Below are positions 37,058 through 48,401 of a DNA stretch of 64,000 bases, in pieces. Positions within the stretch are counted from its first letter, which is position 1. Each line of letters opens with the position of its first letter. This stretch comes from Holothuria scabra (Eukaryota > Echinodermata > Holothuroidea > Aspidochirotida > Holothuriidae), in assembly GCA_037179385.1 (NCBI GenBank), contig CM074195.1, positions 7,579,787 through 7,643,786 on the forward strand, given 5' to 3'. Made by a program: the position numbers and the translations under genes. The notes below the pieces were generated by a model. It was not told the origin of the DNA, ran no database searches, and worked only from the letters and a program-made list of their open reading frames with translations.

Positions 37058-37499
37058 TAACATTGCCTATAAGAAAAATCATAACTTGCTTCCATCAAGT
37101 TCCATGCGTTTAACATCTCTGCTACACTTTGAAAGCCAACTTCTTCATGTTAATCACCCAACTTAATCCTCTTGGTCGATAAATTTGGAAATGCCTGAAT
37201 AGGCGAATATTTTCTTATCATCAACAGTACCGGACACAGTGACCACCAACCTTGCTCATTTCTTCCATATTTCACACTGGGTGAGCAACCCGAGCAGCCA
37301 ATCAACCAACCAAGCACGCAAATCAATTAGCATACGTAAATGGGGGCAAAGATGAACCGAGATAAGCTCCCCGGGATTTCATAGGAAATCCCAGGCTAGA
37401 CTTCCTCACTTTTCCAACAGCGTTGTAAGCGCCATGATTAATGGTAGATAATATATAATTTCAAGAGATTCCAGGTAATGCTAAGAGTTTACTTCCTAC

Positions 37500-37658
37500 C
37501 TGTGTTTGTTACAACAGCTAATGTTTGACCTTTGCTACGTGTCTGGATGACCTTTGTTCCACAAAGCAGTGTATGACGGAGATGAGTTTGATGGTTGTAG
37601 AGTTCAGATGACTGGCTGTCATGCGGGAGGGACGTCTTTGTTACAGGAACACTCTCAC
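37500..37658 (-). CDS. ATP13A3: ATP13A exon: actuator domain, GESVPVTKT
   Basis: The exon opens with GT, completing Gly of TGES, and reads [12 protein letters not shown]. The stretch [16 protein letters not shown] follows and matches the conserved H(T)LFCGTxVIQTR block. TGES carries the glutamate that drives dephosphorylation. The loop between these blocks is somewhat shorter than in mammalian ATP13A3. Donor GTAGGA, phase 1. Confidence 0.92.
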
Positions 37659-37865
37659 CTGTATGTACGATATCAATATTGAGTCAATTAAATACCCTTC
37701 AAAAAGTTTTGGAGCACAAAGGATGACATAGACATTGATGGGTGAAGCATTTCATCTTTCCACTTTTTAATTTGTTCGAAGTAGAATTCATTTTTTTTTT
37801 TCATTGTGAACCATACGAGTTCCATTGCACAACATTTTAATCACCTTAAATCTCTGTTGGGAGTG

Positions 37866-38017
37866 CAGTGGCGTAGCCACGGGGGGTTATTGGGGATAAC
37901 CCTTCCCCATGACCCAACCTTACAATGCAAAATACACCTAAAATAGCGGTTTTTCTCTCTATCCCTAGACCTTTCCCTCCCCTTGATTCCCATGAGACAA
38001 TCCTGGCTACGCGCCTG
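37866..38017. mobile_element. Short hAT-like MITE (CAGTGGCGTAGCCA ends)
   Basis: The left end is CAGTGGCGTAGCCACG and the right end is the inverse of CAGGCGCGTAGCCAGG. This is a 152-bp element with hAT-style inverted ends. No clean 8-bp target duplication remains. It lies in the intron between the two actuator-domain exons. Confidence 0.65.
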
Positions 38018-38205
38018 TAGAATTGTGATGTTTTTCACATCTAGATAAAGAATGGGAGCTGCTTGGTAAGTGTATCAAATGTTGATAAAACAGTACATCG
38101 ACAACACTCCAATTTGCTGAGAAGTGTGATCTATAGCACACCTGAAAATAATCAAGAGCTTACGACTGAGATGCAAGTTTACATTTGTGGCACTCAATTA
38201 AAATG

Positions 38206-38265
38206 TCTACCTGACACTTTATAATACCCACCGTCGTGTTGGTGCGTCATTTAATCTCCTCTTAA
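38206..38265 (+). repeat. Nested-hairpin repeat, copy 5
   Basis: ACCTGACACTTTATAATACC, then CGTCGTGTTGGTGCGTCA and a weaker end. The most diverged copy of the five. It is about 120 bp from the ATPase exon at 38385. Confidence 0.55.
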
Positions 38266-38384
38266 GTTCAGTGTCTAACAAATATATACCTTACACAAAC
38301 TTAATCACATTTTGCTTGTAAGAAGTTCTTTGGTAACGTTTCAAAACTAAGATCATCTTTATATCCATTTTCCAAGTTACTTAC

Positions 38385-38513
38385 CAGTCAGCATACTTTC
38401 ATTGACCACACAGGTACCTTCTACAAGTACAGCATCACAGGGAAGAGTACAGGGATTGCTTGGCAAGATAACGACATCACCCGGTACGACTTCACCTTCA
38501 TGTACTGTAAATT
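38385..38513 (-). CDS. ATP13A3: ATP13A exon: actuator domain, NESMLTG
   Basis: This 129-bp exon includes VVPGDVVILP, LPCDAVLVEGTCVVNESMLT and the first base of the Gly codon of TGES. VPGD, PCDAVL and NES(M)LTGES are hallmark actuator-domain motifs of P5 ATPases. The acceptor is ATATTTCCAG and the donor GTAAGT. Confidence 0.92.
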
Positions 38514-39798
38514 CTGGAAATATATGGATTAAAATCATATTGGGCATATAGGGAATGCAATCGTTCTGTCGTCTTTTTATTAAAACTTCTCTTTACTTAG
38601 ACACCTTAAGTGTATATTGAGGTTAGAGGTCAAGTTTCAAGTCAAAAGTTTCAAGTTAATTTCATCAGTTGGTCCACAGTACAGTTTAATGCAAAGATAC
38701 ATGTGTTGTGGATTTGAACATAGTGTGGATCAGTCTCATGGTATTCAGACATAAAAACATATCTTTGCCGATTTCGTCCTTCAGAAAGGAAACATACGTG
38801 AACAGAGCCCTACACTATGCCTGATGACACAGTAAAATAAATCCTCATCTTCTCATGTAAAGATGTACCCCATTTCTGTAAACCCTTTTGGTCAGAGGCA
38901 TGGTCCGAGACTATAGGAGTTTGGCCTTCTATACACGACATGGTATGTTCAACTCCGTTAGGAAAGTAGGGACACCCTGCCTGCCTTTTGTATGGGATAC
39001 TGGGAGCTTATATTTGAACAAATTCTATGCTGCCTGGAATTGTGGGGCACAGCGTGTGATACGCAAACCTGCTCAGCACGTACAGCGTTCCCTTGTTTTT
39101 GGCAGTACGTGCATACAACATTAAGTAAGTGTCTAGCCGACTCGAACGAAAATAGGGGTTGCAGTCCTCCTTTCTGCCAGATTAAAGTGCCAATTTGCAC
39201 ACCAAAATGACCATTGGAACACAAGCCACTCCCCAAACCAATCCCTCCTTATGCTATGGATGGATTTAGAAAGAATCATTTCACAAAATCTTCATGTAAA
39301 CTCAAATTTTAGAATAAGTGTTGTATGTGCGGATTGGTTTATCACGACTATTTGGGAGGATGTGCCCATGTGCATAGCTACCAAAACGAATTAATGAAGT
39401 AGCATACTTATACTAGTTGATTACTTTGCTTGGCTGGCAGGTCGAATGTTCAAGTTTCTTGCCAAATATGAATGGGAAGAAATGAGCATGGTTCGTGAAC
39501 ATTGTGTCCTGCAATAAGGAATTCAGTCAAATAATTGCCCAATCAGCTACGCCTAGGTATATCTATCAAAAGGGTTTAATTTGGTGATCTACTACAGGAA
39601 CCATTTGACATTCGAACAGCAACGTTCTATTATAAGTCTTCGACATAATCAAACAGTTTAAGGTAGGTCTTCCTATGTTTCTTATCCACCAGAATGCAAA
39701 TTAGTTGTTTCAAATAATATATGCAGCTACCCTTGTGACCAAAAATATTAGAATACACACAAAGTCAAATTCATGAAAAAAATATAAAAAAAACCAAC

Positions 39799-39865
39799 CT
39801 TTGCCATCTCTGAAAACTTTCACAGTGACATTAGATGAAGCCATTGCCTTCAGAGTAGTCATTTG
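39799..39865 (-). CDS. ATP13A3: ATP13A exon: start of actuator domain
   Basis: The 67-bp exon encodes QMTTLKAMASSNVTVKVFRD then GK. It corresponds to the L(H)xMVxxxxxVxVxR stretch between M2 and the actuator domain. The acceptor has a run of eight T before AG. The split codon G|AA joins the next exon. Confidence 0.8.
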
Positions 39866-40308
39866 CTAAAAAAAAGTATTTGACAGAGAAAGGAACAGTT
39901 AGATCTATCCCATCTTAAATGGTTGTTTATCACAATAAAAAGGAAATGAAGAGGTATTACAAGTGGAAAGAAACATTACTTGATGAGTAAATAACTGAAA
40001 AATGAGTGACACGGGGAGGTCTAGGGGAATAAAAATAGGTATTTCAGTCTCCGGGTGCAAAGTGGTGGAATATTTGCAAATGCACAGACTTTAAAACGTA
40101 CATAATCAAGTGTACAGTGGTTTCTCCTTTGTCACATTTTGCAGTTACATAGTTTTGTGAGCCTCGGTCATAGAGTGAGTTCAATGCCTACAACTTCCCC
40201 ACCCGCGTACCTACAAACCTCAACCAATTTTATTCTATCCATGTGGTTATAGGCTAAAGAAACAGGAATACTCTTTCGAAAGTGAAGAACTTTCACCGAG
40301 GAACTCAC

Positions 40309-40443
40309 CGTCCTGGTTGTGTATAGTGACATTGAGATGGACACGACCGAGATGACCACAATACAGACCGAATAGATGACATAGTTAATAACCATCCAGA
40401 CGGTCACACTAAAAACTTGGAAGACATAGAAAGGATGCAAAGC
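40309..40443 (-). CDS. ATP13A3: ATP13A exon: M1-M2 membrane hairpin
   Basis: Forty-five codons in phase 0, starting ALHPFYVFQVFSVTVW, which is the conserved xLxPFYxFQxFSV(x)LW motif at M1. A second hydrophobic stretch (VCIVVISVVSISMSLY) follows. The acceptor is CCCTCTACAG and the donor GTGAGT. This is one of the clearest family signatures in the gene. Confidence 0.92.
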
Positions 40444-41339
40444 CTGTAGAGGGAGATCAAGTCAATAAAAGTTACAAAGTCAGAGCCAAAACGGGCACAC
40501 TACAGCTGTATGTACAAGCCCAGTTGTGGTTGTATGAGACTGGCGGGATGCAACTGTACCGAACAAGATGCAGCCTCGAGCACATTGCTTCACACAATCC
40601 CTGGGTAGAAAGATTTGAAAGCTAGTAGGCTCTTGACTTGGAAATTAAGCCACCATGCCAAAGCACACCAGCTGCAGCAGTTGTACCTGCATCAGCCTGG
40701 ATGCAGCTTCCTCCATGACGCTGTAGCCGTGCCTTCCTGCTTCAGACACCTATGGGTACATAGAAAGTTTTTGAAGCTAGTTGGCTCCTGACTTAGAAAT
40801 TTACAAATATTTGATAAAAGCTTGGCAATTGGCTGGAACATTACTATTTCCACGAAACTGAAAATACAGGGAATTCTGTCCCTCACCAGACAGAAAACAC
40901 GTTTTCGTATCCTCCACCATATTAAGGTAGGATTCCATTAAACCTGCTTTTGCAGTGTTTGTAACTAGCTTTAGCTTACCTAGTGCAATCATAGACTGCT
41001 GTCAATATTTCCTCGAAGCATGTGCAATTCTAAAAAGGCCGCTGGTAGTTCTTCTGTACCTTCAGATATGACCCAACATAATATTAAACCAAACCACAAA
41101 GTCTAACACTTTTTTACCTCCTCCTCCCCATAATCGTAACATCGTATGGTGTATGTCAATTTCAAAATGAGGAAATTTCACAGACATGTTCAGTTTCTTT
41201 CGACTCATGAATCGTGCAATTTTTGGATGTAGTTAATAAAATAAGAAGCAATTCCAAACTCGTGTTGCCATATGAACTGAGCTTAAATAAACATAGAAAA
41301 TATGTTATTCCTCTCGCAAACACTTCCAAAACTAATTAG

Positions 41340-41634
41340 TCAGTCCCAATTCATTACAGATAACACTCTCTCTGATTTAATACACCTTAAAATTGAGTTA
41401 AATTTTATCCCAAACATTACATGGTCCTTTAAAAGGGGAAATAATAGGAAGGTAATAAAGACTTCTCCGTTTTCCAATACACGAATCCGGACAGCAAGTG
41501 ATGGTCTGATTTCAGTCGGCCATAACTGGGGTCCATCACCTTCTAATCTTTCAATTTCTTTGATCAGCTGTATCATAGATGACTGTACACGAAATTGTAT
41601 CTTGATTCCTTCACTTTCACTGAATATGAGGGAT
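41340..41634 (-). other. Unidentified open segment in the ATPase intron
   Basis: About 95 codons stay open after CTCATATTCAG, reading GIKIQFRVQSSMIQLIKEIE and then GDGPQLWPTEIRPSLAVRIR, and ending MNWD. Composition looks protein-like, but I recognise no family. It is in the large intron between 40443 and 45195, so it is either a retrocopy fragment, part of a mobile element, or chance. Confidence 0.25.
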
Positions 41635-42239
41635 TGAAATTCATGTAGACAAAAATAAAGAAGATTTCAGGCTGAAGGTCCCCACCAATGGCGGCCAAAA
41701 GTCACTTACACAAGCGCTGATCGGATTCACCTAAATTAATAAGAACCCTGCTATCATCTAAAAATAACATCACGATCAGCATCATTTCGACCTACAATAT
41801 GTGTCTATTGCCACAAAATGAAATGTATTTTATTTTTACCCTAGTAAAAATCCATTTACTTGGCTGATCTATGGCTGGAAAAGAATTTACTTATGTTAAC
41901 ATGAAACAGTAGAAGAGGCTTTTTCTTTTTTCTTCTTCTTCTTCTAGGACGACCGACGTCTTTCCAAATATTAATTACAAAACATTGTACGCCAGACTTT
42001 TGGATCGTGTTGTTTTTGCCAATGCAGTTTTCAGTGTCCAAAAAAGATGCAAATCAAAACGTTGCTCCACAATTCTTTGCAATTGATATCTGGAAAGGAG
42101 TCTTTTGGAAACAACCACGGACTTCGTATACATGGACAGAGCATACTGCACTTAAGATTGCTGTTACCGTACTTGTGATATAGGCGTAGCAAGATGGATG
42201 TCTGATATGGCTTCGTGTATGCAAGTGTGGACTTCCTCA

Positions 42240-43724
42240 CAGTGGCGGAGCTAGGGATCACGGTCAGAGGGGGCGCAAATGGTCTGCAGGGGCGCTTCGA
42301 GGGAGTAACCTACATAGCCTGAGCATTAGCACGTTCGAAGCCACGGCTTCTTAGACTTTCCATTTGATTTTCCGCTCCTGGTAGAAGACTACTTTGCCAT
42401 TCCTCCTCAGCAAGTTTTTCTATTCAAACATACTTAAATTTTCTATCCATGGACCTCCGCAGAAGAAAATTCGGGGGTACAAAATTCTTTTAGGGGAAAA
42501 GCTCCGCGCCAGCTCATAGTAGGGGGAGATTTTTCTCTAAAAGAAGAAAAGTTTGGCCCAAAATGCATCTCGGATCGCTCGAAATGACATTTCTAAAACC
42601 TATTAACCGCATAAAAGTAGGGAAAACACTGAGTGAACTGGCAAAAAATGTTGATGTAAATTTTTGGGGGTCTTTTTCGTTATGTTTTCTTCGTTTTTAA
42701 GTTTTTTTTAATTTTCCAGTGGAGGGCAAGTCCCCCCCCCCTCCCTTGCCCCTACCTTCCAACGCACTGTTTTTATCCCTCTCCTTTAAATTCTAGTAAA
42801 TAGCAAGCAATCTTACAAGGGGGGAAGTTATGAAAATTAATAATCGTTGGGTGTACTTTTTTGGCATCTGGAAATCAAGATAAGTACACGAAGAATCTAT
42901 TTACATCATGTGACCACTCTGAAATTGCAATTAATCAAGTACATTGAAAGAAGTAGGAAGAAAAAAGTCTACTAGGCTCTCTAGATACCGAATTCATAAT
43001 AAATAGAAGAAGCCTAAATTTAGACTTATAAGATGCAATGTTCTAGGTTTAGAGAACACGAAAGTACAGAAATAAGCATTTTCATGGGATTATCATGCAC
43101 TGTCAGAAATAGCCATTTATCATGAGAATGATCACTTGAAGGAAAGCAAAATGTAAACTGCTCACTAAAACTCCAAAACCATTACCACTTTTAAAACAGT
43201 TTTATTTTATTTTAATCTGAATGTTCTCTTTGAAGTTGAAAAAATATTGTGGAAGCTATTTTGGTATCTTTAAAAACTCTTTTTATTGTCAATGTTGACA
43301 ATTAGCCCCGACAACAAGCGGGCTATTTGCGCTACAATTATTGTTGCGCCCTTTGCAACATCTTTTTTGGTCGGGAAGGTTAACTTAATGTCAGTCTGTG
43401 TAGTTCGTAAGTTTATAATCACGCCTGGTGTGGACGCAATTAACTTAGCGCGGCGACAACATTCATGAGTGCGTATAAAGAATGAAGATACGTTTCGGAA
43501 AAACCTATCCCTATTTTACAGAAGATGACCCTTTTCATCAGAATAAGGTGCAGATACTACAGTTACTGGGGGCTGTTTGAGCATTTTGCTATCTGGACCT
43601 TAAAACAACGCCATTAAATAATGTTTTTGCCAGTAATGGTTAAAAACCTAAACAGGGCGCAGGCAGACGGTTTTGGTCCGTCGGGGGCGACCGCGTCCCC
43701 GACCATATGGCAGCTCCGCCACTG
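42240..43724. mobile_element. hAT-like non-autonomous DNA transposon with 8-bp target duplication
   Basis: The element begins CAGTGGCGGAGCTAGG, and its right end is the inverse of CAGTGGCGGAGCTGCC, giving about 13 bp of perfect terminal inverted repeat. It is flanked by the perfect 8-bp direct repeat CTTCCTCA (42232-42239 and 43725-43732), the target duplication size typical of the hAT superfamily. The 1,485-bp interior has no long open frame and no transposase I recognise, so it looks non-autonomous. It sits in an ATPase intron. Confidence 0.85.
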
Positions 43725-45194
43725 CTTCCTCAAGTACCTAAAATCAACAGATTTTGCAAGAAACTTGAAATATTTTCGAAATAATGCAAGGCAAGGTCAA
43801 AATCACTACACATATTGCATGAACATGATATTGTTTCTGACTCAGATCATTTTTTTGTTTAAAACATTACAGAGTCGTCGTCAAATCATACAAGTTATGG
43901 CTTCACGGCAGCTATCTTGATGCGCATTTTTTCCCAGTCGGTGGTGATAATCTACGGATAGTACGTAATACATGCATTACATGCCCTTTCCATGTATACG
44001 GGAAGTCCGTGCGAACAACTTTGTAGCCTGTAAGCCTGTAAACTATTGCTTGGCTTGTTTGAAGCACGTACATCTCTTACAGAGACAAAGGGGGGTGAAC
44101 GCAAGACAGTTCAGGAGATGGACAAGTGCTTTGGAGTTTACAAATCATGATTAATATAAAATGGTGGTAATTCTCTGCTCCCTCCCATCAGCGAGCAGGA
44201 AATTGTTGTTTTTTACAAGCAGAACAATTGATTTCCTCAGCTTTGCTAATGCTAAGGTGATTTCCAACAACATTTAGTAATTGATACCAGTCCGGGGTCC
44301 CTGTCCAAATGGCTGATTCGCCGGGTATATGGTTCACAGATTTCTGAAGCAACTGTCTTCGTAATGTTCATTACATCAGATGGTTCTCCTTCTTTCATTC
44401 TCCTTACTCCTAGCTGGTTCCACACCTATCTAATACCAATTCGTATCCAAAATCCTAATTTATTACTTAAAGGTAGTGTGACATGTCAACAAAAATCCCA
44501 GACTCTCCTTGATCTCTCAATATATACCTCTTCAGAGTTTGAATGTTATTGAAACATCTAGTCACTTGTGTTGGTTTTACGATGTACAGTGCTGATTAGT
44601 GGGACATTACGTTTGTAAAATACACATTGACTACCACTTAAATTTCTCATTGGATAGTAAATGGTTTAGTAATAAATGCAGGGACACAATTTAATGGTTT
44701 TTCAACCACATTCCCAACTGTCAATTTCATGTCACACAACCTCTAAGGGCATATCCAGGTGAGCAAACAATGCATTGATGTGTTATCAGAAGCCCTCAAT
44801 GCATGCCCTTAAATATGAGCTATACTTAACTTTCTTATTTTTTATTTTTTTTTTAATGACATTTTATGCCAATCAAAGAACTGTAGCAATTAAGAATTTT
44901 GGTATACTTCAGGTAAAACTGTGGTTTGGGGTGACGAATGACTGCCTTTATAAATAAGATGTGCAATATAAAAGCTGTAACGGCAAACTATTAAAGAGAG
45001 TGAAAAACATTCATCTATGTTGTTTTCTAATATTGGTAGTGACTCTCTGAACCGTAAATGGTCACCTTCCGCATTTGAATTCCCCCTTTAGAGCTCATAC
45101 AGGGTAAAAAGGAGATGGAAGCTTTTGTTAGGTAAAATTTCCGTACAAAACTAGTAACAGCAAAACATAAGAGAAACACAGCCGTTAACTATAC

Positions 45195-45264
45195 CTCTTG
45201 AAATAGGAGGACTATGATAGGTTTCACTCGTACGATAATAGAGTTTTCGCCAAAAAGATCCTGC
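45195..45264 (-). CDS. ATP13A3: ATP13A exon: cytosolic stretch leading into M1
   Basis: The 70-bp exon encodes QDLFGENSIIVRVKPIIVLL followed by FQE. It matches the (R)xLxGxNxIxVxVxSxxxLLxxE block of P5B ATPases. The acceptor is ATATTACAG and the donor GTATAG. It ends in phase 0, directly before ALHPFYVFQ of the next exon. Confidence 0.8.
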
Positions 45265-45807
45265 CTGTAATATTTTGAAAAGATCAACATAGGAAAGTTT
45301 AATTTCTTTGTAGATTACGATTTCCACACTCTATTATACATGTTTGGAATATGCTAGTTATTCATTAAACACCTTTAGTAATAACCAGTAGAAAAGAACA
45401 TTTGATGGATTATTCCTTTTCCATTGATCGAGCCCAATCGACACTACCCAAGCCCCCTTCGCCACATCTGAAGAATAAAATCATAACTTCTCGATTCCAT
45501 TAGATCTTTGCATCTTCATTAAAAGGGAAATGCAGGCACTCCAAATTGAAATAGACTATATTCTTTCACGATTGTGATTGGTTTTTTAGAGTAAAAAAAA
45601 AACATTTTTTCTTCAAATGTGAAATTTAATAGTAGTAACTGCTTGGTTGCTTTGAACATGCAATATATAAGTCACGTTACACTTTGAAGGGTATTTGGAT
45701 TTGAATTTAGATATATATCTTATTCAGAACATGCCTAAATACAAACATTACCTTCCACCACAACATTTTCAGGGGAGGATGGCGGGGCAGAAACTGCAAG
45801 GGCTTAC

Positions 45808-45888
45808 CTGTCTTTGACTTCTTGGCTATCTAGACCTTTTCTATGCTTCTCATGGAAATCGGAACATTTTGTGTCTTTCCTCAGGCCC
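45808..45888 (-). CDS. ATP13A3: ATP13A exon: EKHRKGL block
   Basis: The 81-bp exon reads GLRKDTKCSDFHEKHRKGL and onward to KDR, between acceptor TTTATTCCAG and donor GTAAGC. It corresponds to the GLD...(Y/H)EK(H)xxGL stretch upstream of the first transport helix in ATP13A3-like proteins. Phase 2 at its end is completed by the first G of the next exon. Confidence 0.75.
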
Positions 45889-46039
45889 CTGGAATAAAAA
45901 AAAAATTGCAACTTAAAAATTTTAACAAAAGACAAAACTATTAAAAACTCTTGTTCACCATCACAACTAGCCTGGGTTTTGCCCTGATCACAGGGATATA
46001 GAATGACATGTTGTTTGCTATTTAGATGGAGTTGTACAG

Positions 46040-46262
46040 CTCGGTCTTAACCAGCTGGTTTAAGTTAAGACGTTCACTGTCTTCTTTTCCAGTTGTGACG
46101 TACTCACTGGCTTGATTTCTCTACTTCATTGCTTATGCCTTAAGCACAATGACAGTAGGGTCCATACAAAGTCTTCGGTATGACCCAGCCGGAATTGGAA
46201 CTCCAGACTCACAGCTGCAAGTCGAATCTTGTAACCATTTGACTAAGCAGTCAGTTTGGTAT
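46040..46262 (-). mobile_element. tRNA-derived SINE copy (minus)
   Basis: The reverse strand reads GACTGCTTAGTCAAATGGTT (A-box-like), GGAGTTCCAATTCCGGCTGG (B-box-like), GTCATACCGAAGACTTTG, and CATTGTGCTTAAGGCATAAG. It is one of the best-preserved heads in the window. Confidence 0.8.
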
Positions 46263-48122
46263 GGGTCCAAAAGAGGTTGGCCATAAAATTCTTACAACTT
46301 ACCTCACTGGGAGTCAGAAAAAGATGACACTTACTTCCTACTCAGGCTTGAAGCTAGAGAGGTCTGGGTGTTGGGTGCATATCACCTTCAAAGTATAGCA
46401 CCACTACCAGTTGGTGCAGAGGGTGCTACCAAGTTTTTGCAAGAAACAGCTTCTCATATAGCAGAAAATGACAGTTCTTGTTAAGAATATTGGCATCTAC
46501 TGGAAAACATTTGTTGGGAAAATTCCTAGCTGATTTATGGTAACGATGGGAATTTGTGAAGGCCCGGAGAGCTTCATTCTGGCATAAGTATGGGTTAAAA
46601 AAACCTGTGTTGGTTTTCTGTTTTACCCTATAGCTACAACTCTGTTCTTCATTACATTCGGGTAAACTCATGTTAAGACAAGATAAGGGAAGTGGTGAAC
46701 CAAGTATCCCAACAAACTGCAGTCACAGACTGTCAACAGTCCCGGTTAAAGAAGTATTTTTCTTGTAATTGTCCTTGTAGTACCTTAAATAGATTGACGC
46801 AAATTTCTGCAGTTTTAAGCTTGCGGAAATAAATAAAAATAACAAGTAATTATGGCGCTGATGACGCGTATTTTCTAACAATTTACAATCAAACCAATTC
46901 TTGAGAACACAGACTGGAAGACACGGGATTAGCCTGCGGATTTGCAGCATGGTAAACACGGTGTTACACCGAGCTTCGTGGGGTACGTGGGACCAAGCCA
47001 TTGGATCATGCGAACTTTTGTTTATTTTGATTGACTGGCCTTACATCCTTATTAGCAAGTGACTAGCTAGGAAGGGCTGGGTAGTTCATTGTTGGCATTT
47101 GGCACTCATCAAAGTGTAACTTAATAATATTCGTCTAAATGTTTTAGATATAGTTCAGGTTGGTTAAAGGGTGACCACGCATTTCAGCCGAAAACTGTGA
47201 TGGTCGGGTTCCCTGTCTTTTAAAGTGGTACTTTGCTTAATGTGAATGTAACAAACTTCTATCTCGATTGAGAAATATTGATGACATGAACTTTGAACTG
47301 AAAGTGACACTATATATCCCAGACTTGACCTTCTTTAATTGTTACAAGGGACAGAAATGGTTACAATGGTCTTCAAAATTCATGAATTTGACATTTATGA
47401 TACACGTGACGCACATTTCCGAATTTGAAAATTTAAATGTTACACCTGCAGTGGAATGTATATTTATATGTAGGACAATACTATACGGATATCTATAGAG
47501 AATCGAAGAATGCCATACCATCAGTTCTAAAACTCGAAATAATGGTTGAAACGAAAAATTTCGCAGAACTAATTGCCTCGGGACTCCAGCCAGTCACAAC
47601 TCGCAAAACAGTCAACGCAAACTTTGTGTGTGTTTTCACATGTAGTTATGTCAACGGAAGTCCCCACTGAGTTTATGTTGTGGTCCTATATATGTATCAT
47701 GGTATCGCGGACTAGGTCTTTTCATCTGTCTGGTTGTCGATTTTTGCAGCAGCTCAAGACACCACAGATTTTACTACATAGAACTTTTAATAACAGTTCT
47801 TTTCTCCTCCAAAATAACAAAAAATCAGTTAAGGTTATATAAAAAATGTCACATTTGTAAGATATTTGAGGAAGAGGATTGAAGTGACTCTTTGCAAATA
47901 TTCTCATGAATCAATCTTCATAACCGATTTTTAGTACTTCCGTATGGTTAGCAAATAAGTTAGCTGGCCATTTGGTCCCAGCACTATCACACACCTAATA
48001 ACACTTGCAATCATAAACTTTTTCTCTTACAATACACATGGGGACATGTGACTTGTCCTTATGATTAGAAAAACTGAACTTGTTACAACTTCAAGTCTAT
48101 GTAGGCACTACACAGTAGCTGC

Positions 48123-48172
48123 AGTGGTCAGCACTTGTCGGGTCCGGCCAGGACTGGCAAGTGCCAGTCACT
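48123..48172. repeat. Long hairpin (about 21-bp arms)
   Basis: The left arm AGTGGTCAGCACTTGTCGGG pairs with the right arm, whose inverse is AGTGACTGGCACTTGCCAGT, around a loop CGGCCAG. A few mismatches. No known gene around; in the gap between ATPase exons at 48352 and 45888. Confidence 0.6.
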
Positions 48173-48351
48173 ACAAGAGAAAAAGATGCATACTACCAAC
48201 TATCACTTGTGCACCCGTGAGACCAACACTCTAGTCCGAGCTTAGAGAAAATCATGTTAAATTTCACTAGTTTTTCAGAAGGAAATTTAACCTTCACTTG
48301 GAAAGTACTAGCTAAAACCGTGCCATTATGTCGGCAGAGTATGATACAAAC

Positions 48352-48401
48352 CTTAATATAACAAATGCCTGTTGTTGACTGTTCCATATATACTTTATCT
48401 T
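48352..48401 (-). CDS. ATP13A3: ATP13A exon: KIKYIWN block before M1
   Basis: This 50-bp exon encodes KIKYIWNSQQQAFVILR, with the last codon split (AG|G). It matches the (V/I)(R/K)Y(F/V)WN block that precedes the first transport helix in ATP13A3/4/5. The acceptor is TTTAAATTTCAG and the donor GTTTGTA. Its phase joins the next exon exactly. The exon(s) that should link it to the N-terminal exon were not found. Confidence 0.75.
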
